From Sunxiuqinia sp963678245 (lineage in GTDB: Bacteria > Bacteroidota > Bacteroidia > Bacteroidales > Prolixibacteraceae), in assembly GCA_965140765.1 (NCBI GenBank), contig OZ223309.1, positions 1,798,001 through 1,862,000 of the forward strand: a stretch of 64,000 nt of DNA, written 5' to 3'. Each line of letters begins with the position of its first letter. The stretch's first letter is position 1. Of this stretch, positions 16,380 through 26,273 are shown piece by piece. The notes under the pieces were generated by a model. That model ran no database searches and was not told the origin of the DNA. It saw nothing but the letters and a program-made list of their open reading frames with translations. The position numbers and the translations under genes were made by a program.

Positions 16380-19300
16380 ATGTCAAAATTAAAAGTTTAC
16401 AAAGCTTCAGCAGGTTCCGGAAAAACCTTTCGTTTGGCATTGGAGTACCTGAAAATCGCACTGGCGAGTGAATGGAACTACAAAAATATTCTGGCGGTAA
16501 CCTTTACCAATAAGGCAACCACCGAAATGAAGGAGCGGATAATTGAGGAGCTGTACGTGTTGTCGAAAAAGCAACCGTCGGCGTATTTGCCTTTGCTGAT
16601 AAAAGAGATGAAACTGGGAGAGGTAGAAATCGCTGATCGTGCCCGCATCTGTTTAAAGCGTATTTTACACGATTATTCGCGTTTTTCAATCAGCACTATC
16701 GACAGCTTTTTTCAACGTGTCATTAAGTCGTTCAACCGGGAGTTGGGTATCAATACGGCTTATCAAGTTGATTTGGAAGATAACCTGATTTTGGAAGAGG
16801 CTGTTGATGAATTGCTGCTTTCGATTGAAGAAAATCCGGAATTACTGGAGTGGCTGAAAAAATTTGCCAATGAGAAGATTCGCGAGGGTGGTGGCTGGAA
16901 CCTGAAAAATGATATTCTCAAACTGGGGGTGCAGATATACAATGAAACATTCAAAGCATTGAATAAAACTTTGCATGAAAAAATTAATGACAAGCAATTT
17001 ATTAGTACCTATAAAACCGAACTTAACACAATCATCTATCAATTTGAAAGTAACCTGAAACGAATTGGACGGGCAGGACTACAAATGATGCAGCAATATG
17101 GCGTTTCAGTAGATGATTTTAAGTACAAGAAAACCGGCGCCTCAGCTTCTTTTCAGCGGTTGGTTGATTTGAATCTGGATAGCTGGCCCGGTAAACGGGT
17201 TATTGAAGCAGCCGATGATCCGGAGGTGTGGACAAAGAAAAATGACGAAGCGAATGTGTTGGAAGCTGCCGCCGAATTGCAGTTGTTATTGTGCGAGGCC
17301 GTTGAGTATTATTTCAAAAAGTTGCACGAGTACAACAGTGCAAAATTGATTGTCAATCAGCTATACACGCTGGGTATTTTGGTCGACTTGCAGGCCATGG
17401 TTCGCAAAGTAACCCAGGAAAAAGGAGTGGTTCTGATTTCGGATTCGGGCACCTTGCTGAAGAGTATTATTGACGATTCGGATGCGCCGTTTATCTATGA
17501 GAAAACCGGCGTTTTTTATAATCACTTTATGATTGATGAATTTCAAGATACCTCAGGTTTGCAGTGGGGGAATTTCAGACCATTAATTGGGAACTCACTA
17601 GCTGAAGATAATCTGGGAATGGTTGTGGGAGATGTGAAACAGGCGATTTATCGCTGGCGAAATGGAGATTGGAATTTGCTGGCACAGGATGTAAACAATC
17701 AGTTTCCTGCAAATGGGGTGGAAGAGGAGACCCTGCAAATGAACTGGCGCAGCACCGGAAATGTCATCCGATTTAACAACCGTATTTTTCAGATATTGCC
17801 ACAAATCTTTCAGCAACACGTTAATAATGAGCTGGAGGAAAACAGGTTGAAAGGTACATCGATGACCGAACAGGTTGAAAAAATATATAGCCAAAGCCTG
17901 CAACAAATTGCGAATGCAAAAACAGCCGACAGCGGAGCTGTTCGCATGCGTTTTTTTGATAAACCTAAAGATGAAGAAAAGGAAAGCTTACTCGAAACTG
18001 TTTTAGATGAGCTGGTTGCTCGTATTAAAGAAGTGCAGGATACTGGCGCCGGTGCTCGCGAAATAGCTATATTGGTGCGTAAAAAAGACGAAGCCAAATT
18101 AATTGCAGATCGTTTGCTAAAAGAAAAATCAGCTAATGAGCCTGATTATAATTTCAATATTCTATCCAGCGAATCACTGTATGTAAAAAACTCGTCAGCC
18201 GTTAGTTTTGTGCTTGCTTTGCTGCAATTATTAGCCGATCCGAACGACGCGGTGGCTCTGGCCCTTGCCAATCATTTATACTACAGTGAACTGTTTGATC
18301 AGCTTCAAATCATTCATAGAGTCCCTGACTTGGCAACGCCAGGGGCTGATCAGTTAAGCATTGGTTTTGGTTCATTGAACAAGCCGGATCGAACCAGTTG
18401 GTTTGAAAAATTAAAAGATGATAAGAATATTCTATCTGATTTTCTGAATAGCGCCTACTTTTCAGAAACACTTAGCGGACGGAATATTCAGGAGATTATT
18501 TTTAAAATTTGTGAGTTTTTCAATTTGTTTGAATTGCAGGAAGAATTGGCTTATCTGCAAGCATTTATCGATCAGGTGGCCACCTTTATGAAAAACAGAA
18601 CGACTGATATTGCTGCTTTTCTGATTTGGTGGAATGAGCAAGGCCAGAAAAAGACCATTGCCGTTTCTGAAGCGCTGGATGCCATTCGCATACAAACGAT
18701 TCATAAGGCTAAGGGATTGGAGTATAATTATGTGTTTATTCCTTTCTGCGATTGGAAAATTGAGGTTTCGGCACAACATGCACCCATGTTATGGTGCCGC
18801 CCTAAACTTCCGCCATTCGACCAGCTGGAGTTAGTTCCTGTTAAATTTGAAAAACGAATGGGCGAATCCATCTTTTTTGAAGAATATTTTCAGGAAAAAA
18901 TAAGCAATTACATCGATAACTTAAATATGCTTTATGTGGCTTTTACGCGAGCCCGAACAGCTTTATTTACTTGGTCGGTAACTTCTGGGAAGTTTGGCAA
19001 TATTGCCGATGTTTTACTTCAATCAATGCGAAAGACTGATCATTTTAAAGGTCAAGGCGAAACAGACCTTTTTAGTGATCTGAATGAGCACTTCGATGAA
19101 GATGCACTTTCTTTTACCTACGGGGAGATTACAACTTCAACTAAACGAAAAGAAATAAAAGACAATCGGCTGCAATTGAATGAATTTCGGTTTGTCGATT
19201 TTCATGACTATTTGAACCTTCGAAAGCGAAATGAGCATTTTTTTGTAGAAGGCGAACTAGCATCAACAAAAATTAATCAGGGCCGGATTTTTCATGAAGT

Positions 19301-19694
19301 GCTTGCTAATATCTCAGGAGTGAACGATTTGGATTCAGCAGTCAATGATTTGGTATTTAAAGGTGTAATTGCTACTGCCGAAGGCGAAAGGATGAAAATC
19401 AAATTAAAAGAACTAGTCACAGATCCCGAGGTGTCTAATTGGTTTGATGGTACTTTTAGGGTGATGAATGAACGTTCGATATTGACCGGCACCAAGCTAA
19501 AACGCCCGGATCGTATCATGCAAAATGATAACGAAGTGATTGTTGTGGATTATAAATCGGGCGAGAAAGAATTGGACAAATATCACTATCAAGTCGGCAA
19601 TTATGTGAAAGTGCTTAAACGATGTGGTTACAAGAATGTGACCGGCTATATTTGGTACACACAAACCAATAAGCGTGTAAAAATAGAAGGATAA
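16380..19694 (+). CDS. UvrD/RecB-type helicase-nuclease (AddA-like)
   Basis: This 1104-residue protein is a superfamily 1A helicase with Walker A ASAGSGKT (Lys15), motif II IDEFQDTS (about 385), motif III-like VGDVKQAIYRWR (about 418) and motif V/VI with TIHKAKGLEY (about 773) and YVAFTRAR (about 855). A C-terminal PD-(D/E)XK nuclease follows, with GRIFHEVLA and VVDYKSGE (Asp1057, Lys1059). The order matches AddA/RecB, which processes double-strand DNA ends for recombination. The partner AddB-like nuclease is not next to it; an EEP gene and a repeat protein gene are its neighbours. Confidence 0.9.
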   Translation: MSKLKVYKASAGSGKTFRLALEYLKIALASEWNYKNILAVTFTNKATTEMKERIIEELYVLSKKQPSAYLPLLIKEMKLGEVEIADRARICLKRILHDYSRFSISTIDSFFQRVIKSFNRELGINTAYQVDLEDNLILEEAVDELLLSIEENPELLEWLKKFANEKIREGGGWNLKNDILKLGVQIYNETFKALNKTLHEKINDKQFISTYKTELNTIIYQFESNLKRIGRAGLQMMQQYGVSVDDFKYKKTGASASFQRLVDLNLDSWPGKRVIEAADDPEVWTKKNDEANVLEAAAELQLLLCEAVEYYFKKLHEYNSAKLIVNQLYTLGILVDLQAMVRKVTQEKGVVLISDSGTLLKSIIDDSDAPFIYEKTGVFYNHFMIDEFQDTSGLQWGNFRPLIGNSLAEDNLGMVVGDVKQAIYRWRNGDWNLLAQDVNNQFPANGVEEETLQMNWRSTGNVIRFNNRIFQILPQIFQQHVNNELEENRLKGTSMTEQVEKIYSQSLQQIANAKTADSGAVRMRFFDKPKDEEKESLLETVLDELVARIKEVQDTGAGAREIAILVRKKDEAKLIADRLLKEKSANEPDYNFNILSSESLYVKNSSAVSFVLALLQLLADPNDAVALALANHLYYSELFDQLQIIHRVPDLATPGADQLSIGFGSLNKPDRTSWFEKLKDDKNILSDFLNSAYFSETLSGRNIQEIIFKICEFFNLFELQEELAYLQAFIDQVATFMKNRTTDIAAFLIWWNEQGQKKTIAVSEALDAIRIQTIHKAKGLEYNYVFIPFCDWKIEVSAQHAPMLWCRPKLPPFDQLELVPVKFEKRMGESIFFEEYFQEKISNYIDNLNMLYVAFTRARTALFTWSVTSGKFGNIADVLLQSMRKTDHFKGQGETDLFSDLNEHFDEDALSFTYGEITTSTKRKEIKDNRLQLNEFRFVDFHDYLNLRKRNEHFFVEGELASTKINQGRIFHEVLANISGVNDLDSAVNDLVFKGVIATAEGERMKIKLKELVTDPEVSNWFDGTFRVMNERSILTGTKLKRPDRIMQNDNEVIVVDYKSGEKELDKYHYQVGNYVKVLKRCGYKNVTGYIWYTQTNKRVKIEG

Positions 19695-19722
19695 CTGGAG
19701 GTGGAATACAATAGAAAGTAAA

Positions 19723-19768
19723 AAAACGGTTGGAAACAATGGAAAACCATTATTTTCAACCGTTTTCT
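19723..19768. terminator. Bidirectional terminator after the AddA-like gene
   Basis: Arms AAAACGGTTG (19723-19732) and CAACCGTTTT (19757-19766) flank an inner ATGG/CCAT hairpin. A/T runs on both sides allow use by the convergent genes at 16380 and 19836. Confidence 0.7.
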
Positions 19769-19835
19769 CCCATCATCAACATTGAATCATTGATTCGTCA
19801 TGAATAGACATAAAACATACCTTCAATCTGGCAAC

Positions 19836-21146
19836 TTAGTTAAAGTGAATACCGGCACTAAAACCAATCCAGCCTTTTAAGGTAGTTCGCTTTCCTTTAT
19901 GCGAGTAGATGGAATAGGGAGCAAAATCGCTTTCAAATGGTCTACCATCAATAATCTTATTATTGGTAATCATCAGGTTAAAGTTTGGACCGGCAAAAAC
20001 ATCCAAATTATTTCCAATTTTCTTAGTGAAATTAATTCTGAATTGGTTCAGGTCATTGTAGGTGTTTATCCAGTTTTTGCCCTCGTTAATGTGGTAGCTT
20101 ATGAGTTCCAGTTGCGTTTTAAATCTTTCGTTATTAACGATGTGAGTTCCCATTCCATAGCCAAATCCCCAATTGAATTCGTCGCCTAAAAATTGACTGC
20201 CAACGGCAAAGATATTATAGAACTTATCCACGCCAATTTTAAATAGAGCCTGAGTATTTAAGGCTTCACTTGCTGAGATTTCCAATTCATAAAAACCATG
20301 CCGAACAATACTTAAAAAGCCAATAGGAAGACCACTCTTAACCGTGTCTGAAACGTTAATAACCCCCAGTTGAAGTCCATCAACTTGCTTGGCAACATTT
20401 AGAAATCCGGCTATCTGTGCTCCCTCGGTGGTTCCTTTTGCCAAGTTCGCAAAGCCAGCCAATTGCAATCCTTTGGCATCATTCATCGATATATTGGAGA
20501 AACCGGCAATTTGTACTTTCTGCATTTTTTCTTTCGAATAGTTTAAGAATCCAGCTAGCTGTGTGCCATTCACTTCGCCAAGTGTAATATTCGCAAAACC
20601 AGTCATCTGAAAAGCCTTGCCATTTCCTTTTACAATATTTGCAAAACCTGATCCTTGAATTCCTTGAACATCCTCACAGAAGTTTGCAAAACCGGCCATT
20701 TGAAGAGCCAAGGATTTTCCTTTGGTGAAGTTTGCAAATCCGGCGAATAATAATCCATTGGCTTCAGCATAATTGAAGTTGGCAAAGCCCGCAAATTGAA
20801 AACCTCTGGCTACACTTCTGTTAAAATTAGCAAAGCCCGCAAATTGATAGCCAGTAAAATCGCCGTTTACAAAATTTAGAAATCCGGCAAACTGTGCTCC
20901 ACGAACAAAATCACGCTCAGTATTTGAGAATGCTGAAAATTCAAAACCAGCTAGTCCTCCCGAATAGCCTGAAATTAAATTCATCGAAACTTGATTGATA
21001 CAATTTCCGGCGTTCGTGCCATTGGTACTTACCGGAGGAAACAATCCGAAAGCGAAAGGTACTTTTTTGTAATTGCCATAGCTTTGAGCAAATAAGTTAG
21101 TGATTACAAGTATTGAAATCAACAATGTGAAATAAATCTTTTTCAT
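19836..21146 (-). CDS. Exported repeat protein (LA_2272-like 16-residue repeats)
   Basis: This 436-residue protein has a signal peptide ending at FAQ (about 20). From about residue 60 to 265 it carries some thirteen repeats of about 16 residues with core G-x-Q-x-AGFANF (for example GYQFAGFANF, GFQFAGFANF, GLQLAGFANL). The last third (about 290-436) has alternating strands and ends in GFSAGIHFN, typical of an outer-membrane or periplasmic beta structure. The pattern resembles the surface repeat proteins annotated as LA_2272 family, and a beta-helix or barrel is likely. The function is unknown. It stands alone between convergent genes and a broken gene. Confidence 0.75.
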   Translation of the reverse strand: MKKIYFTLLISILVITNLFAQSYGNYKKVPFAFGLFPPVSTNGTNAGNCINQVSMNLISGYSGGLAGFEFSAFSNTERDFVRGAQFAGFLNFVNGDFTGYQFAGFANFNRSVARGFQFAGFANFNYAEANGLLFAGFANFTKGKSLALQMAGFANFCEDVQGIQGSGFANIVKGNGKAFQMTGFANITLGEVNGTQLAGFLNYSKEKMQKVQIAGFSNISMNDAKGLQLAGFANLAKGTTEGAQIAGFLNVAKQVDGLQLGVINVSDTVKSGLPIGFLSIVRHGFYELEISASEALNTQALFKIGVDKFYNIFAVGSQFLGDEFNWGFGYGMGTHIVNNERFKTQLELISYHINEGKNWINTYNDLNQFRINFTKKIGNNLDVFAGPNFNLMITNNKIIDGRPFESDFAPYSIYSHKGKRTTLKGWIGFSAGIHFN

Positions 21147-21329
21147 TTGATTATAATTGTTTGTTTTCTATTTCAGTCATGTGGAACTCGCTTCTAGGCT
21201 GCCCAATACAGATCAAGTATTCTACCCGTTCGTTTCATATCCTGATGGCGTATGAGTTCTCATCTATAATCCTATTGACAGGAGAAAAAGCAAAGGGTTG
21301 CAGTTTCAGTAGAAAAAAACTGAAAAAAT

Positions 21330-21923
21330 ATAATCAATCGCTGTTTCCAATACAACTGATCCGTCTTCTTTATTCAATGCACATAACGAAACCTCTGATC
21401 CTCCAGGCTGTACTGTAACATAACTAGGTTTTTACAAACTAAGGGAGATTCGGTGTAACCCCATTTTACAAGATCTCCACTGTATTTTTTAAAGATATTT
21501 ACATGCCATATTTTATTACCTGATTTCATGTCGAGGCAGACGAATCTCCATAGGCTCCGGAGTAATAGAGCTTTCCATCAACAAGGGTGGAAGTACCCCG
21601 AGATCCCGGGAATTTAAAAGTAAAATCCTGACCATATCTAGTTTTCTAGGCCATTTCTCCATCGTGTTTGAAGTGGTAGATGTAGCCTGTTGAATCGCAC
21701 ATTCCGGCTATAAATATGCCCTCCTCGGTAATGGACGGAGAACCGTAACCTTCTCCAATTCCGGCGTATGTTTGTTTGATTGGAAGTGAGTCACTGGGAC
21801 AACTATCCATTAACTTTTTATCTAGGTAGCGCGCGCATCAAAATTAGGACCGTGCCACCGTTGTGAGTGTCCAAATAATAGTGACGGCAACGCTATCAAA
21901 AATACAAGTAAAGATCGTTTCAT
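21330..21923 (-). pseudogene. Broken PQQ-type beta-propeller protein gene
   Basis: Reading the minus strand from ATG at 21923 gives a signal-peptide-like MKRSLLVFLIALPSLLFG and then QRWHGPNFDAR. An early stop or frame change follows, and coding sense resumes with GIGEGYGSPSITEEGIFIAGM, KTRYGQDFTFKFPGSRGT, DGKLYYSGAYG, KWGYTESPL and, after another frame change, QPGGSEVSLCALNKEDGSVV. These are ordered blocks of PQQ-binding-like propeller proteins common in Bacteroidota. At least two frameshifts, a stop and loss of the C-terminal half (about 200 residues) mark it as dead. Remaining bases to 21147 hold nothing clear beyond the upstream region of the repeat protein gene. Confidence 0.75.
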
Positions 21924-21966
21924 GATTGATATTGTTATTTCCCGAAGGTGAATTGAAACATTAAAA

Positions 21967-23871
21967 CTAGTGATTCCACTTATTTACCGCTTCAATATTT
22001 TTGTCATTAATCATGTTTTTAGATTCCGGCTTATAAAGAAACTCCAATTCGTCAGCAAAATAATCGTAAATTTTTCCGCGAACCATTTTTAGCAGTGAGT
22101 TTAATAAATGATTTTGCTCGGTAAAGGCCTCCGGTAAAATAACCACTGTCGCAGGTAGCCATCGTTGTGGAAACATTTCTTCGTATTCACCACCTGTTCG
22201 GTATTTATTCAGTTCATCTTGAATGATTCGAATACTAGTCTTATTCCCTTCTTCTGTGCCAGGTCTAATTCCTTGTTGCTTTAACTCAAGGTTGATAGCT
22301 GAAATGTTTGGAACAATCATGCCGCTGGTATATGGATTCTGGTTATTATAGAGCATGCATTGGTCAATGAATTTCGACTGATCGACAAATGCTTCTTCGA
22401 TCCCTTCAGGACTGAACTTTTCACCATCATTTCCAATTAGCAAGCTTTTAAAGCGTCCTAGAACATACAGGAAGCCATCGGTATCAACATAGCCCATATC
22501 TCCCGTATACAACCAACCATCTTTTATCGTTTCGGCTGTTGCCTGCGGATTATTCCAATAGCCGAGCATCACGTTGTCGCCTTGAATGATAATTTCACCT
22601 TTCTCTCCGGCAGCTAATTCATTTCCTTCATTATCAACAATCTTTAGTTTCATGTGCTTAACAGGCTTGCCCGATGAACCAAATTTGATCGCATGTAAAG
22701 CGTTTGAAGATATAACTGGCGAAGCTTCTGATAAGCCGTAGCCCTGGCACATAGGCATGCCGACAGCATAGAAAAAACGCTGTAATTCAATATCTAAAAG
22801 GGCACCGCCACCAATAAAAAGTTTCAGATTACCACCAAATCCTTCACGTATTTTTGAAAACAAAATTTTATCATAAAAAGCCAACAATGGCTTATACATA
22901 AAACGCATTCCTTTACCCCTGTCGTGACCAAAACCATTGTATTTATAGGCAATCTCCAATGCATGATTAAAAAGCGTTTCAATTGTTTTGCCTTTTTGGC
23001 GGATGTTGGTTTCAATTCCTTTTTTGAAATTTTTCGCAACCGCCGGCACGCTCATCAGGATGTAGGGCTTAATTTCCTGAATGTTTTTAGGGATGTTTTT
23101 CAGTGTTTCCATTGGCGTTTTTCCCACCTCAAGAGAGGCTATACTTGCACCATTCGACATTAAACAGTACAGGCAAGCCGTGTGTGCAAATGAGTGGTCC
23201 CACGGTAAAAATGCCAGTGTTTTCCATTCAGATGTAATATTCATTAAGGTGTTAGATTGAATCGTATTGGCTGCATAGTTCAAGTGAGACAGCATGATTC
23301 CTTTGGGGTCGGCAGTTGTACCTGAAGTATAGGAAATATTTGCCAAATCGTTTGGTTGAATTCCGTTGTAACTCGCTTCTAGCTCTTCCGGTTTTTCCTC
23401 TAAAAATGCGATACCATTTTCAATAATATCAGCATATTGAATATCATTTTCCCCGGCATTCTCCTTATGATCGAGATAGATCACTTTTTCAAGATTCGGA
23501 AGCTCACTTCGTATTGCCTCTATTTTATCGGTTTGTCCTTTTGAAGCGATCACCATTCGGGCTCCGGAGTGCGCTAAACGAAATTTTAGCTCTCCTGCTT
23601 CAAGCTTAACCGACAGAGGCACGTTAACAGCGCCGACATAAAGCATACCCAATTCGCTGATAATCCATTCATTTCGTCCTTCAGCAACCAGTCCGATACG
23701 TTCTCCTTTTTTTACTCCCATTGCAAAAAAACCAGCAGCAAGTTTTAGAACTTCTTCCCGGGTTTGTTTGTAGGTTGTTCCTTGATATTCTCCATCTTTC
23801 TTCTCCCACAAGTAAATATTTTCAGAGTATTTCTTTACACTCGTTTCGAAGAGCTCAATAATTGTTTTCAT
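21967..23871 (-). CDS. Long-chain fatty acid-CoA ligase (AMP-binding)
   Basis: This 634-residue adenylate-forming enzyme activates fatty acids to acyl-CoA at the cytoplasmic membrane. Visible signatures are YTSGTTADPKGIMLSH (about 180-195, phosphate loop), YGLSEASPVI (about 378) and YTGDMGYVDTDGFLYVLGR (about 455-473), with KMVRGKIYDYF near the C terminus carrying the expected Lys. The length is typical of ACSL-type enzymes. It is monocistronic, between the broken propeller gene and galM. The chain-length preference is not readable. Confidence 0.92.
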   Translation of the reverse strand: MKTIIELFETSVKKYSENIYLWEKKDGEYQGTTYKQTREEVLKLAAGFFAMGVKKGERIGLVAEGRNEWIISELGMLYVGAVNVPLSVKLEAGELKFRLAHSGARMVIASKGQTDKIEAIRSELPNLEKVIYLDHKENAGENDIQYADIIENGIAFLEEKPEELEASYNGIQPNDLANISYTSGTTADPKGIMLSHLNYAANTIQSNTLMNITSEWKTLAFLPWDHSFAHTACLYCLMSNGASIASLEVGKTPMETLKNIPKNIQEIKPYILMSVPAVAKNFKKGIETNIRQKGKTIETLFNHALEIAYKYNGFGHDRGKGMRFMYKPLLAFYDKILFSKIREGFGGNLKLFIGGGALLDIELQRFFYAVGMPMCQGYGLSEASPVISSNALHAIKFGSSGKPVKHMKLKIVDNEGNELAAGEKGEIIIQGDNVMLGYWNNPQATAETIKDGWLYTGDMGYVDTDGFLYVLGRFKSLLIGNDGEKFSPEGIEEAFVDQSKFIDQCMLYNNQNPYTSGMIVPNISAINLELKQQGIRPGTEEGNKTSIRIIQDELNKYRTGGEYEEMFPQRWLPATVVILPEAFTEQNHLLNSLLKMVRGKIYDYFADELEFLYKPESKNMINDKNIEAVNKWNH

Positions 23872-23979
23872 TCAAAAAGCGTTTAGTTTTCAACTATCAG
23901 TAAGATTCAAAAATACAATTTTTTAGTTCTAATTGGCTTAATTTATTGATAGGCCCAATCCTTCTGAAGCAAATGTGCA

Positions 23980-24023
23980 TTAAAAATGAAACCCCCAATG
24001 CATTTAATCATTGAGGGTTTCAT
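23980..24023 (-). terminator. Terminator of galM
   Basis: On the minus strand a 15-position stem (arms 24009-24023 and 23986-24000, one mismatch, 8-nt loop) is followed by TTTTTA. It lies 18 bp past the galM stop. Confidence 0.75.
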
Positions 24024-24040
24024 GATCTGTTGATCGTAGC

Positions 24041-25090
24041 TTATTCGGTTAATCCAAACTTATAAACTGTCTGCTCTTTGTATTTTTCGCCAGGAGCAAG
24101 TTCGGTAGATGGGAAATTATCATGGTTAGGAGCGTCAGGATAGTGCTGTGTTTCCAGTGCTACTCCTGCATATTTCCCAAATTTCTTTTTACCATCAATT
24201 GTTAGTTCAGGTATCCAATACCCCGTATAAACCTGCATGCCGGGTTGGGTGGTGTACACTTCCAGCTGACGTCCGCTTTTAGGCTCCTTTAGTCGGCCTG
24301 CAAATACAAACTTACCTTCTTCATTGTCTAACACATAATTTAAGTCGTATCCATCAGGAAGGCTGTCAATGTCTTTTCCAAGTTTTTTGTTCGACGTAAA
24401 ATCAAATGCTGTTCCTTCAACCGAAACAATATTGCCTGTTGGAATCAGATCCTTGCTTTCCGTTATTTTGTTCGCATTTAACTTCAACTCATGATTTTTA
24501 ATATCCTCTTTTCCTCCCGTAAAATTGAAATAGGAGTGGTTGGTTAAATTCACAATCGTATTTTTATCAGTCTCTGCTTCATATTTTATTGACAATTCAT
24601 TGTCGTTATTCAACGAGTAGATGCAAGTGGTTTTCAAGATGCCGGGATAACCTTCTTCGCCATCGGCACTGGTATAAGAAAGTCTTACACCAACCTCATC
24701 CTTGGTCTCAAATGTTTCAGCCTGCCATAGCTTTTTGTCGAATCCTTCCAATCCGCCATGTAAATGATTTGGACCATTATTAACTGCTCCAGAGTATTCA
24801 ACGCCATCAATGGAATATTTTCCATTGGCGATTCGGTTTCCATGACGTCCGATGAGGGCTCCAAAATAGGGATAGTTACCCAGATATTCGTCACTTAAAT
24901 AATCCTCCAGCGTATCAAAACCACACACAATATTTGTAAGGTTTCCTGCCTTATCCGGCGTTTTTACTGAGGTAATTATTGCTCCGTAATTGGTGATATT
25001 GATCTCAACATTGTTGTCATTACTCAATGTGAACAGTTCGGCTTGATCTCCGTTTGGAAGATTTCCAAATGATTTACTGGTTAATTTCAT
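24041..25090 (-). CDS. galM: Aldose 1-epimerase (galactose mutarotase)
   Basis: This 349-residue enzyme interconverts alpha and beta anomers of galactose or glucose. Key blocks include IGRHGNRIANGKY, NGPNHLHGG (active-site His), TNHSYFNF (second His), and VALETQHYPDAPN with the catalytic Glu. No signal peptide is present, so it is cytoplasmic. It is divergent from the GntR-type regulator gene across a 135-bp gap that holds an 18-nt operator candidate. galT and galK lie beyond the regulator, placing it in a galactose regulon. Confidence 0.95.
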   Translation of the reverse strand: MKLTSKSFGNLPNGDQAELFTLSNDNNVEINITNYGAIITSVKTPDKAGNLTNIVCGFDTLEDYLSDEYLGNYPYFGALIGRHGNRIANGKYSIDGVEYSGAVNNGPNHLHGGLEGFDKKLWQAETFETKDEVGVRLSYTSADGEEGYPGILKTTCIYSLNNDNELSIKYEAETDKNTIVNLTNHSYFNFTGGKEDIKNHELKLNANKITESKDLIPTGNIVSVEGTAFDFTSNKKLGKDIDSLPDGYDLNYVLDNEEGKFVFAGRLKEPKSGRQLEVYTTQPGMQVYTGYWIPELTIDGKKKFGKYAGVALETQHYPDAPNHDNFPSTELAPGEKYKEQTVYKFGLTE

Positions 25091-25128
25091 TCGCTTATTA
25101 TTTAGATTTACAGATTAATCATAGAGCA

Positions 25129-25136
25129 CAAATTTA
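25129..25136 (-). promoter_or_regulatory. -7 promoter box of galM
   Basis: Read on the minus strand, TAAATTTG matches TAnnTTTG. It lies 39 bp upstream of the galM start, and the operator candidate at 25150-25167 falls in its -33/-7 interval, where a bound repressor would block transcription. Confidence 0.6.
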
Positions 25137-25149
25137 ATAAATGAAACGT

Positions 25150-25167
25150 ACTGGTAGGTACTGGTTG
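25150..25167. promoter_or_regulatory. Operator candidate 1 of the galactose regulon
   Basis: ACTGGTAGGTACTGGTTG contains a tandem ACTGGT-GGTACTGGT pattern and matches 16 of 18 positions of the inverted copy at 26283-26300 before galT. It lies between the divergent promoters of galM and the regulator gene. Confidence 0.65.
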
Positions 25168-25188
25168 TTAAAAATTCAATAAAAAATG

Positions 25189-25196
25189 TAATTTTG
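25189..25196 (+). promoter_or_regulatory. -7 promoter box of the GntR-type regulator gene
   Basis: TAATTTTG matches TAnnTTTG and lies 29 bp before the GTG start at 25226. The operator candidate sits 21 bp upstream, so autoregulation is possible. Confidence 0.55.
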
Positions 25197-25225
25197 AAAA
25201 AATTAGCCAAATAAAAATCAAGTTT

Positions 25226-26224
25226 GTGAAAAATATTCAGATTGACGACACTCTTAGTATTCCCAAATACCGACAAATTATTAATTCTATTTATCAAGGC
25301 ATTCTAAACGGGAATTTGAAAGTTGGCGATAAAATTCCATCGTTAAATCAAATATGTGCCGAATTTGAGCTGTCACGCGATACCGTGATGGTCGCTTTCA
25401 ATGAGTTAAAAGCCAAAGGGATTATTAATTCTATTCCAGGTAAAGGCTACTACATCAATAGTACCGAGGTGAATGTTGACCAACGAATTTTCTTGTTGTT
25501 TGATGAGTTGAATGCGTTTAAAGAAGATGTTTATACTTCGTTTTTAAATAGTTTGGATACGAAATCAAACGTTGATATTTATTTCCATCATTTTAATTTT
25601 CATGTTTTTAAAGATTTGATCTCGGAGGCTGCCGGTAATTATACATCATTTGTGATTATGCCCGCTACTTTCGATCAAACCTCCAATATTATTTCAATTT
25701 TGCCCAAGGATAATGTATATATTCTGGATCGTAAAAAGGAAGATTTGACTGAATACCCGGTTATCTATCAGGATTTTGAAGAAGATGTATACCGGGCGTT
25801 GGAAAATGGAAAAGACTTACTTGAAAAATATCAAAAGCTCGTAATGGTTTTTCCTGGAGGCAAAGAGCCTGAAGGGAGGATGATTGGATTTGAAAAATTC
25901 TGCAAGAAAAACAAAATGAAATATGAAGTCGTTCGAAGTTTGATTGATCGGACGATTGAGAAGGGAGAGGCCTATTTTGTTCCCTCAGACCGGAATTTGG
26001 TTAAGCTGGTGAAAATGGCCGATGCCAATTGTTTTAAATTAGGTGAAGATTTCGGTATTGTTTCTTTTAATGATACGATGTTGAAGGAAGTTGTTGCCGG
26101 GGGAATTACAACTATATCAACCGATTTTCAGTTAATGGGAAAAAATCTGGCCAAAATGATATCAGATCGATCTAAAGCGCAAATAAGTAATCCTGCACAG
26201 CTAATCCGAAGAAAGTCCCTGTAG
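25226..26224 (+). CDS. GntR-type regulator with LacI-like sensor domain
   Basis: This 332-residue protein has a GntR-type winged helix (about 10-78, with SLNQICAEFELSRDTVM and GKGYYI) fused to a periplasmic-binding-protein-like ligand domain (about 85-330), the AraR-like architecture. The start is GTG at 25226, since the conserved N terminus begins immediately. It lies between galM and galT, and two matching 18-nt sites flank it, so it most likely represses the galactose genes and responds to galactose or a derivative. The effector is inferred. Confidence 0.88.
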   Translation: MKNIQIDDTLSIPKYRQIINSIYQGILNGNLKVGDKIPSLNQICAEFELSRDTVMVAFNELKAKGIINSIPGKGYYINSTEVNVDQRIFLLFDELNAFKEDVYTSFLNSLDTKSNVDIYFHHFNFHVFKDLISEAAGNYTSFVIMPATFDQTSNIISILPKDNVYILDRKKEDLTEYPVIYQDFEEDVYRALENGKDLLEKYQKLVMVFPGGKEPEGRMIGFEKFCKKNKMKYEVVRSLIDRTIEKGEAYFVPSDRNLVKLVKMADANCFKLGEDFGIVSFNDTMLKEVVAGGITTISTDFQLMGKNLAKMISDRSKAQISNPAQLIRRKSL

Positions 26225-26273
26225 TATGTTTTATAGCATGTATCTTTAAGGAAATACAAGAAGCAATATTCTA

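Noticed and set aside
19836..21146. Regular repeats as a CRISPR array
   Set aside because: The periodicity is 48 bp of coding sequence giving variable protein repeats, with no constant repeat and unique spacer alternation.
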